Source: Cycas panzhihuaensis (Eukaryota > Cycadophyta). Taken from it: 64,000 nucleotides of DNA. The translations under genes and the position numbers were made by a program. The notes beneath the pieces were generated by a model, which made no database searches, was not told where the DNA came from, and saw nothing but the letters and a program-made list of their open reading frames with translations. Positions 55,991 through 64,000 of this stretch are shown here, one piece after another (positions within the stretch are counted from its first letter, which is position 1; every line of letters begins with the position of its first letter). Location of the stretch: the NCBI GenBank assembly GCA_023213395.1, contig CM041465.1:40121741-40185740 (forward strand). Reading direction: 5' to 3'.

Positions 55991-56540
55991 AGAAATTTAT
56001 TGAAGGATGCACACAGATTGTAAATCCTATAGAATTTTTTCTTAAGAAAAAAATAGCCTAGGAATGGGATTTGCAACAGTAATTAGCATTTAAATTATTA
56101 AAGAAGAAAATTTTAAAAGCCCCTATTTTGAGATTTCTAGATTGGGATCAACCATTCCATGTACATGTTGATGCTTCTTTAATGGCAATAGGATGTTTTT
56201 AATGAAACTTGGTAACAATAATATAAACTTACCTATTCACTTTGCCAGTAGGAAATTGACCCTTGCTGAATGAAACTACTCAATCATAGAACAGGAAGGC
56301 CTGGGTATGGTTTATATGTTGTAGAAATTCAGGCATTATTTATTAGCTGACTCGTTCACTTTTTATGTAGATCACTAGGCCTTGAAATATTTGATAAATA
56401 AATCTATTTTATAAGGCAAAATCAATAGGTGGATGATGTTGTTCTAGGCGTTTGATTTCAAAATTATAGTAAAAAAGGGGACAAACATATGATACTAAAT
56501 GTTCTTTTAAGAGAAGTAGGAGGAGGACTAGCCATAGGAA
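55991..56540 (+). pseudogene. RNase H (G2(iii))
   Basis: DWDQPFHVHVDASLMAIGCF near 56141 (first Asp), then NLPIHFASRKLTLAE-like sequence, IIEQEGLGMVYML (near 56283; the TxxExE block is altered) and SFTFYVDH, stop, ALKYLINKS near 56355. Several stops. Continues toward integrase. Confidence 0.75.
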
Positions 56541-56816
56541 TACCAGACAATATTTTAGATATATAATAGTTCTCCATAGAAGCCATACTGAAATGGTATG
56601 AAGGGATCATTGAGTACTTAGCCACTCAACAGACACTGAAAGGATTAGAGCAAGTTGAACATCAAAGTTTTATTTTTTAAACTTTTTCTATTTTAGTTGG
56701 TATGAGGGATGTTATATAAGTTGGATTTGGATGGTGTGTTATGATGATGTATAACAGAGCATGAGGTGTAAGGCATCTTACGGGAAGTACATGAAGGGGT
56801 CACAACTGTTTCCTGG
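56541..56816 (+). pseudogene. Integrase N-terminal fragment (G2(iii))
   Basis: LYKLDLDGVL near 56712 and ILREVHEGVTT near 56780 (start of the H2C2 zinc-binding part). The sequence breaks at 56816/56817; the matching continuation VAKHQLVKLIVREIL begins at about 59761. Confidence 0.75.
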
Positions 56817-59748
56817 CTCCCGAGAATGGGTTCTTGGTAGGTCTACTTAGGGAAATATAGGTATGCTTCTTCCTTTTCACCTTTACTACTTCTTCTAAAA
56901 GGTAGATAGAAGCATTATCTCATTGCATGATTCACTATTATGTTTGGGTGATCACCTTGCACCTATTATTTGATCATGCTACCTATCATTCTTTCAGTCT
57001 ATGATGATCAGTGGGACGTGCATCCCCATGGCACTCCACAACCTTCTTATACACCTTTGCATTATCCTTAGCATGACTTAACCTATATGATCTATCACAC
57101 CCCCTCACCACATCACAACCCTCATGATTGGTTGAGCCTTATGTTAGTTATCGGTTTCCTGGGAGTTCTGCCACTTCGATACCTCATCTGGTTTAGGTCA
57201 TCTTCCTTATTTATCTGTCCCCAACCATCTAGATAGAGGGCTAGCCCCTCCTAGGCCTAGGGTACCCCTCTTTTAGGCTCTAAGGAACATTCCTTTTGAC
57301 TTATTTTGGTATATGTCACTGCACCATGGCAAATGTCACAGTGCTGCAGCAAATGTCACGGTACTGCGACAAACTTCGCAGTACTGCGAAGTTTGCCACG
57401 GGGTGACTGTCATAACTTATTTTTTAATCTGCCATGACAAATTTTACTTTTTTTACGAAATTGCCATGTGGCTCCAACCCCTCTCAAGACTTACCTCAAC
57501 CCTAATCATCCATTCAGGCTAGGATTAGGTATAAAGCCCAAAATGACCTCATTTTCCCCCTCTTCTTCCATTTTCCTTACTCCATTTCATAGGAGTCTTT
57601 TACAGAAATGCCCTGTAATGTTCAAGTTCCCTATGCTCTAGCCCGAGGTTTGCCTATTGTAGCTCTAATCTATGGCAGCAGGATCACCAACTGACACTTC
57701 CAAGAAGGATTTATGCCCAAGTGTGGCCTCCACACCCTTCCTGTAACTTTCAGCAAGTGTGTTTTGACTATAGCACCTTCCTAAGGATACCCTGTAAGCG
57801 TACCAGATCTGCCTTTTTTTTGCTATCTACAGGAGAAGATCTACCTCTTACACATCCTATTTGGTATTTCCCATTATTATTTCATAGCTTTCCTTGGGTT
57901 TGTCTTGTCAAAGGTTAGGTTTTGAGTATATTATTCCTTTCCTTGTCTTCTTTGTTGCATATAAGAGATATCCATTCATTCTCTGTCTTCTTGCCCTCTT
58001 GATCTCCGTATCCTCCTCTGATTTTTCTCAAGGAGGCTATAGGAGGGGACTCATAAAGAGTGAGTGAAAGGAGCCAAGGCAGGATCCATACCCATCAGGC
58101 CTGCTCCTCAAGGGTAAACCCCTTCTACTCTTTCCTCTCCTTCATTTGTGCCTCTCCTTGGATCACTGGGGAGTCTTTGGGATTAGGCCTACACTAGATA
58201 TTAGCATACGTAACCCTTGCTATACTGGTTTCAAGCCTGTACACCTCTTTTGGGCATCTTCTCCAGCCCCAAATGGTGTCCTATATCCATCCTGGGTCCT
58301 ATCATAGCTCATGTTGCAATTTGCTACCCATAGCATACTTGCAACATGGGCAGCTTTTACAAACTTTACAACATTTATTTTCTCTCCTGTCCACTACTAA
58401 TTGGTTGTCCTAATATGTTGTGCCTTGTATTTAAGGGTAGTGTGGAGGTGTATTTATTAGAGGGTTAGCCATTTCGAGGCTAACTTCTCTTTGTTTTGGT
58501 ATGTGTTATTGGTTTTCCTGAGAGTTTGTCGAGTTGCTTCTGGTGGAAGATTGTTTAACTTATAATATCCTAATTCATAACATTTCAGCAGTTTATTTTT
58601 ACATAAGTATACACATATTGCTTTTATATCCTAGTAGTCCTTTCGGGAAGGGCAAAGAACCTTGTGATTGCAAGTTTGCTACACCATCAGTGGAGAAAGG
58701 TAAGCAGCAACAATCCAAGTACATTCTTTGGCTTCTTTCCTTTTGGTTGTTCTACTCTTTCGTAGGTCCTTTTTCCTTTGTGTTTCCTTATTCTTTCCTT
58801 TTCATTTTTGGGGGAGGTAAGTAAACCCCTACGTTGCTCACACTACGGGAGAAGGAAAAAGAGGGAGTGGGCATAGCTCAGAGTGAAGACCATGTTTCAG
58901 ATACTTCGTTCTTCCAAGTACGTCTTTCTCACTTCATAAGTCTTTTCATGCTTCCTTTAGCTTGTGTGATTACATAAAAGACAATAAGGGAATACAAGAG
59001 AAAAGAGAGCCTATCATCATTTTCTTGGACATTAGTTTACATTATAGGAAAGAGTACTCACTAAGGATCATCCCCTTCTCTCTTTCACCTAATTACATTG
59101 ACGTGCATGTTGCATGATAGCTAGGTTTATTTCTTTCCCCTTGTCCCTTCTATTTGAAAACGAAATGAGAGTGAAGATCTGCTTTTGAGAGAGAGTATTT
59201 ATCATTCTATACACTTGTATGGTTATTTTATCTCTCATTTTCGCACATATGATTAGTCTTTGTTCCACTATGCCTATAGAGACTAGGAACCCCCTTGCAC
59301 ATAAGAGTGGTAGGAACTCTTTCCGTTACCACTCTCTATCCATCTAACTCTCCTGCTAGGTGGATTAGCTCTTAGAGGATCTATTCCCTAAGGTCCTTTT
59401 ACTTTCTTCAGCGTACCTACATATACTCCACCTGTGTCTTTTAGCCTTCTTCACATGAGGATTTGTTCCTTCGTCAGGTCTTGTCTTCCCCTTCCAGCCA
59501 TCCAAGGGTAGGAAGACCCTTACTTTTAGGTTACTCGGGCAATTGAGGATATCCCTGACCTACTCTCCCCTTCAAGGTCAAAATCCAAGTTACCTTGAGG
59601 AAGTCGTGCGCTATTCGTAGGTCCTGGATCTACATTTCAATACATAGATGCCCTATGTGGGTGCTTCCTTACACTTGTTAGTTTGATCCTTTACCCCAAA
59701 CCCTTCTGTTGATTGTCTTATTTTGACTAAGTGTAGTTGCCATCCCCA
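56817..59748. mobile_element. Unidentified 2.9-kb insertion inside G2(iii) integrase
   Basis: Bounded by integrase sequence on both sides, so it is an insertion. It begins TGTTTCCTGG and ends CATCCCCA; TG...CA ends would fit a large solo LTR, but flanks ACAAC and TAGAC do not form a clear target duplication. No coding family is recognised. The interior is pyrimidine-rich with a possible TATA box (GGTATAAAGCCC near 57528), a 26-bp perfect palindrome at 57370 and several small unremarkable open frames. Strand and class unknown. Confidence 0.45.
57370..57395. repeat. 26-bp perfect palindrome next to 20-bp repeats
   Basis: CAAACTTCGCAG joined at TA-centred symmetry to its reverse complement (57370-57395). 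Just before it, GCAAATGTCAC occurs at 57329 and 57349, and CTGC.GC/GACAAA-like words continue the 20-bp rhythm into the palindrome. Confidence 0.9.
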
Positions 59749-60556
59749 TAGACGTGATTCTAGTAGCCAAGCACCAATTAGTGAAACTCATAGTTAGGGA
59801 GATTCTGCTAGTAGGTTTTTGGTGGCTGTCAATATTCAAGGATATGACAAAATGGATAAAGAGTTGCGATGCATACCAACAAGTAGGTAAGCTAGGAAAG
59901 AACCAATTTATGCCTCTGTATCAAGCACCCTTTGAAAAATGGGGGTTGAATTTTATCAGACCGATAAGTCCCCTAACAAAACATATGAATGCTAGATACA
60001 TATTGGTGGCCACAGACTTTTTCATAAAATGGATAGGAGCTCAACCTTTTAGACATTATGATGCAGGAAGTACTGCAAAATTTTTGTATGAAGAAATTAT
60101 TATCAGTTTTTGTTATCCATTATAATTGATATCAGATAAGGGTAGTAGTTTTTTAAATAGTACTATAAAATATTTAACAAATGAATTTATGATCTAATAT
60201 TTTTAATCTTCCCCCTGCTACCCTAGAGCTAATGATCAAGTAGAAAGAAGTAACAAAATTTTGAAGATAGCCTTATCTAAAATATATAGCACCACATAAA
60301 CAAATACCTTTTCAGTTAGTGTATGGATTAGAAGCAGTACTTCCATTATAATTTCAAGTAGGAAGCTTTCGAGTGGCCATACAACTATGGATGAATGAGC
60401 AGGACTCATGGAATGTAAGGATCATGGAGTTATTGAAGTTGGATGAAAAAAGGGCATGGGCACTATGGGAATTACGAGTTGAAAAATAACAATGGAAGGC
60501 CTAGCACAATCGATATACAAGAACACCATAATTCCATGAGGATGATTTGGTATTAA
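59749..60556 (+). pseudogene. Integrase core and C-terminus (G2(iii))
   Basis: Open 59754-60125: WWLSIFKDMTKWIKSCDAYQ, APFEKWGLNFIRPISPLTKH (first catalytic Asp is Asn: GLNF), YILVATDFFIKWIGAQPF. Then LISDKGSSFLNS near 60127 (second Asp kept) and ANDQVERSNKILKIAL near 60230 (Glu kept). C-terminal: HEDDLVLM near 60540. A stop at 60124 and frameshifts follow. Confidence 0.85.
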
Positions 60557-60760
60557 TGTTATTAGAATATTAGTAATACACATTTGTTATGTCCCCACAT
60601 ACAATTGGGTCCCATATTCACTATCATATCATGTATTATAAATACACATATTATGCATCACATGAGATGATCTGATGTAATATTTTATTATGGAGTTAAT
60701 TCAATTTGAGGTACCTTAAGGGTACCATTTTATCTTAAGGTGGTTTATTTCTATTTTACA
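60557..60760 (+). repeat. Solo LTR of family C2 with discordant flanks
   Basis: TGTTATTAGAATATTAGTAA at the start, TATAAATA near 60637, GAGGTACCTTAAGGGTACCA near 60707, as in element C LTRs. The 3' end is shortened (CTATTTTACA). Left flank is G2 integrase C-terminus, right flank is mid-gag of G2, which are not contiguous in an element. Confidence 0.8.
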
Positions 60761-61402
60761 AATATTAGTCTAATGCTAGTGATGAAATATTTTATCCAAA
60801 GACTAATTCCACAATTGAGAGATAAAGTTATGTTACACCTAATGAATAATTATGAGCAAGTATGTGAGTTAGCTCTAAAGTTTGAGAACCAAATGAAGAC
60901 TACGCATTCTTAATAGGCAAATCAACAGATAAGGCAAATGGGTCTAGTTCTTTCTTAGCCATCATCAATAATATAGACATGGGAAACACATCATCAAATG
61001 GGAGTAAATTCAAAGATTAAGGCACTAAGAAAATAAGTGAAAGTATTAAAATAACAATCATTAGTAATAATACTAGTTAATATGAACTAAAACTAAGAGG
61101 TGGATAATTTACGTTCAGAATTATCTAGGTTGCGTCTAAAAAAATCACAAGAAAACATATGGTGTTTGCCACCATGTAATCAATAAGGGCATCTAAGGAA
61201 TGAATATAATAAATCACTAACATGGTGTGAACATTGTAGGAAAGCAAACCACAATATGTAGGAATGCTTTTCTCGACTTAAGAATGATGTCCACAATGTC
61301 TATTATTTCCTATGCCAAAGATGGGGCTATTTTAGATTAGACTGTCTATTAGAAAAAAGGGTAAATAATTTATCTCTGATGAATGTGGACTATTTGGGAA
61401 CA
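60761..61402 (+). pseudogene. G2-family gag fragment
   Basis: VMKYFIQRLIPQLRDKVMLH, then LALKFENQMKTT (60780-60900), then an Arg/Leu-rich stretch, CEHCRKANHNM, stop, ECFSRL (zinc knuckle, 61231-61275) and YFLCQRWGYFRLDC near 61306 (His of the last knuckle is Tyr). Nearly identical to G2(ii) gag. Ends at the LTR of element E. Confidence 0.82.
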
Positions 61403-61762
61403 TGAAATCATACACAGAAATTTCCAGCCACATAATCTTTTACCATACACAGCAAGCAAATAAATATACATAGATAATAGATGCACAGTACACAAGAATT
61501 TACATGGGAAAACCCTTTTGAGAAAAAACCCACCACAAAAGGATCCTTGATGGATCACTTGATTATTGCATAATGGATTGATACAATGATCTTAGATGTT
61601 GAATACATAAGGTTTCAAGGCATTTATACTCTCCAAGATGTGTCACTTGATTAGAGTTGTGACCCTCCGAATAAGTTGTACCTTTTGGCTTCGCACCTTT
61701 TCACTTAATTAAATCACATTAATATTAATTAAGTGGCTTAATAATTAACTGCCATATTAACA
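61403..61762 (-). repeat. Putative 3' LTR of element E (360 bp)
   Basis: + strand TGAAATCATACACAG ... CATATTAACA. On the reverse strand the polypurine tract TTAAGGGGGGA lies immediately upstream (61763-61773). The partner LTR is outside the window, so the left boundary rests on the TG and on the end of gag similarity. Confidence 0.65.
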
Positions 61763-61889
61763 TCCCCCCTTAATGTGAATATGGGGAGCCTTCCAATTAT
61801 AGCAGTTATATTATCATGAAGGCTGGGACTATCCTATAGCTTCTTTATCCTTGTCGATACATCCCCCCTTAAGGATAATATTAGTGAGT

Positions 61890-62660
61890 CCAAGTCTGGT
61901 ATGCATCTTCGAGAATTGATCTTTAGTGAGAGGTTTGGTGAACACGTTTGCAAGCTAGAATTCACTTGATAGTAGTTGACCTACAACTTCCCTGATTTGA
62001 TATGTTCACGAATGTAATGGTGCGGAATCTTAATGTGCTTTATACTCAAATGAAACTCTAGATTTTTTTATAAATGAATGGTACTTTGATTATTAGCAAA
62101 GATAACCAAGTGTCCATTTAAAACTCTAAGAGACCTTGCAACTATATAGCTTCCTCTGTACCTGCACTGAGTCCTTGATATTCTACCTCTGTAGAAGAGA
62201 GTGTCACTATTTACTGCTTCTTCGACTTCCCCAAAATAAATCCATTGCTAACTCTAAACAAGTATCCAACAGTGGACTTCTGATCACTGAAATCTCCTCC
62301 CCAATCATCATCCATGTAGCCATGTAATTATATCTCTTCACAACAATGGTATTCAAGACCAAGATTGATAGCCCCTTTCAAATACTTCAGAATCCACTTC
62401 ACTGCAACCAAATGAGGTTCTTAAGGATTCTGCATGTAGCAGGAAACCAACTCGATAGTGTATATGATATTAGGCCTAGTATGAGTCAAATATATTAGAC
62501 TCCCTACCAATTAGTGATACTTTGTGCCATCTACAGAGGGCTTGGCCATATCTTTCTGCAACTTAGCACCTTCTACATATGGTGTTGTAACTATTTTGTA
62601 ATTTTACATTCCAAATTTCTCTAGCAAGTTCTTCACATACTATGACTATAACAACATGAT
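61890..62660 (-). pseudogene. Copia RNase H (element E)
   Basis: Reverse strand: VTLSSTEVEYQGLSAGTEEA near 62140-62205 is the conserved catalytic Glu region; the segment between RT and RNase H reads LIGSLIYLTHTRPNI-like sequence near 62480-62520. Downstream catalytic parts are decayed toward 61890. Confidence 0.75.
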
Positions 62661-63420
62661 CCTATTATCCATCTACCTAACCTGAATGCCCAAGAAGTAG
62701 TGAAGTCTCCTAAGGTCTGTCATATCAAATGAAGCTCCCAGATTGGATTTAACTTTAGTAATAGCCTTGCCATAGTTGTTGTTGATGACTAAATCATCCA
62801 CATACACCACACAAGCTATTATTGAAGTCCTTCTTCTCTTCACATATAGATTCAGGTCAAGTTCAGAAATCTCAAAACCTTTAGCTTTCAACTTCGCATC
62901 CATCATTTTATACCAAGCTTGTTTTAGGCTATAGATCAACTTCTTCAAATAACACACAAGATGATCCTAGCCATCTTTATCAAATCCTAGAGGTTGTGAC
63001 ATATAAATCTCCTGCTTTAGATCTCCATTAAGGAATATGGACTTTACGTCCATTTGATGTAACTCCCAACCATAAGCTGCTACTAAGGAAATAAACAAAT
63101 AGACCATTGTCATTCTAGAGATTGGTTCAAATGTCTCCTCATGGTCAATTCATTCTTTCTGTTTGAATCCCTGCATAACAAGTCTGGCCTTAAACTTGTC
63201 CACCTCTCTATTAGAGCATAACTTTATCTTGTAGACCCACTTGCATCCTACAAGATTTTTTATTAGAGGTATTAGAACTAAATCCCACATGTCATTTTTC
63301 AGTAGGGAACTATATTTCTCCTCCATTGTAGCTCTCCATATTGGATCTACTTTCACTTCATCAAATAAATCAAGATCACTGGAATTGTTGGTATTTATCA
63401 GCAGAGTTTGACTAGCATGC
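62661..63420 (-). pseudogene. Copia reverse transcriptase (element E)
   Basis: Reverse strand: PIWRATMEEKYSSLLKNDMW, LVGCKWVYKIKLCSNREVDK, FKARLVMQGFKQKE (63150-63356), then a frame-broken middle with LHQMDVKSIFLNGDLK, then KLIYSLKQAWYKMMDAKL and the active site CVVYVDDLVINNN near 62780-62818, and LRRLHYFLGIQVR. DD intact. One frameshift and few stops. Confidence 0.9.
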
Positions 63421-63599
63421 TGATTTCATGTTCTTCGATCATCAGTTAAGGTTTGTATTGCCACATATAAATCTTCTATAGTCTTCCTTGCCCAGAAAGG
63501 TATTGAAGGACCTATTGCTGGAGGTACTTCAACTCATGATGGCTCCTCACTATTACTCATCCCACTCAATCCTACTTCTTCAGGTGTTTCAGTGACTGG

Positions 63600-64000
63600 C
63601 TTATTACCCTCTTTGCTTGATGAATCTAGGAATGGGAGTAGGGGGGGTAAAAAGGCTCCTCTAATGATCGGTCAATATGATACATTGATGTCTCATCAAA
63701 TTTGACATCTCGACTAACCACAATCTTTTCCCCCTATGGATCTTATAGTTAATAGGCTTTGTTCTCCATGTAATACCCCATGAATATGCACTTTAGACTT
63801 TTTTGATCTAGCTTCTTTTAGGTATCATCTGGGATGCGGGCATACACGATACACCCAAATGTTCTTAAATGACTAATGGAAAGTTTACGACTAGTCCATT
63901 TCTCTTTAGGGGTCATGTTGCGAACTAATTGAATGGGTACCCAGTTCAAAATAATAATAGTAGTTGCCATAGCTTCTACCCAAAATTTTAGTGGTAGGTT
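63600..64000 (-). pseudogene. Copia integrase C-terminal region (element E)
   Basis: Reverse strand from the window edge: KFWVEAMATTIIILNWVPIQ, NMTPKEKWTSRKLSISHLRT, FGCIVYARIPDD, KCIFMGYYMENKAY, then VVSRDVKFDETS near 63690. The catalytic core is outside the window. A linker follows toward RT (63420-63600). Confidence 0.85.

Larger units (their letters stand above)
53013..60556 (+). mobile_element. Ty3/gypsy element G2(iii), partial, with two disruptions
   Basis: Starts abruptly at the gag-protease linker (CAAGATACC matches G2(ii) near 29615), then protease, capsid-like spacer, RT, RNase H and integrase. RT carries a 425-bp tandem duplication; integrase is interrupted by 56817-59748. The end abuts a C2-type LTR at 60557. 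No own LTR is seen. Confidence 0.82.
61403..64000 (-). mobile_element. Ty1/copia element E, 3' part
   Basis: Reads leftward and runs off the right edge: integrase C-terminus (63600-64000), RT, RNase H, polypurine tract, 3' LTR 61403-61762. It is inserted in a G2 gag. RT retains YVDD. A different copia family from C1 and D by RT sequence and LTR. Confidence 0.85.

Noticed and set aside
1-64000. Host genes, tRNA, rRNA, plastid or mitochondrial inserts
   Set aside because: No intron-bearing host coding region, cloverleaf, rRNA block or organellar gene could be recognised; all supported coding fragments belong to LTR retrotransposons.

Overview
This window looks like gene-empty, repeat-dense nuclear DNA of a plant with a large genome. 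A gymnosperm is my guess from the AT-rich, deeply nested and slowly decaying LTR retrotransposons; that is inference, not proof. I see no convincing host gene, tRNA, rRNA or organellar segment. Almost every recognisable protein fragment belongs to an LTR retrotransposon. The reading frames are broken mainly by TAG and other stops of the kind made by C-to-T decay of CAG, CAA, CGA and TGG codons. Family names used here (G1, G2, C1, C2, D, E) are mine.

Layout. 1-8386 (+): 3' part of a Ty3/gypsy element, G1-1, with gag zinc knuckles, protease, an unusual spacer, RT, RNase H, integrase, a hairpin array, an accessory ORF and the 3' LTR. It abuts, and probably inserted into, 8387-11866 (-), a decayed gypsy element of a second family, G2(i). 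11867-23168 (+): Ty1/copia element C1-A with both LTRs. Nested in it at 12444-16031 is a small LTR element with only gag and protease (TR-GAG type), identical 246-bp LTR lengths and a perfect 5-bp target duplication. 23466-28359 (+): element C (family C2), with LTRs and a copia-like gag remnant only. 28360-30741 and 38039-38206 (-): gypsy G2(ii), split by the complete copia element D (30742-38038, -). 38207-45048 and 52574-53012 (+): copia C1-B, whose 3' LTR is split by gypsy element G1-2 (45049-52568, -). G1-2 keeps gag, protease, integrase tail, hairpin array and accessory ORF but has lost RT, RNase H and the integrase core. 53013-60556 (+): gypsy G2(iii), with a 425-bp tandem duplication inside RT and an unidentified 2.9-kb insertion (56817-59748) inside integrase. 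60557-60760: C2-type solo LTR. 60761-61402 (+): another G2 gag fragment. 61403-64000 (-): 3' part of copia element E, running off the window.

The most interesting signals are these. (1) In G1-1 two tandem capsid-like (Retrotrans_gag-like) motifs lie between protease and RT, in the same reading frame as both, and a recognisable counterpart occurs in G2. (2) An array of strong palindromic hairpins built on TACGTACC/GGTACGTA lies between integrase and the accessory ORF in both G1 copies. (3) A roughly 360-codon accessory ORF 3' of pol is kept in both G1 copies, including the copy that lost its polymerase. (4) The TR-GAG element and G1-2 are two independent polymerase-less but structurally complete elements. 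(5) Two copia copies share identical nonsense codons and catalytic lesions. Relative order from nesting and LTR divergence by eye: G2 before C1 and D, C1 before G1-2 and the TR-GAG element, with the TR-GAG element (about 2% LTR divergence) the youngest datable insertion.
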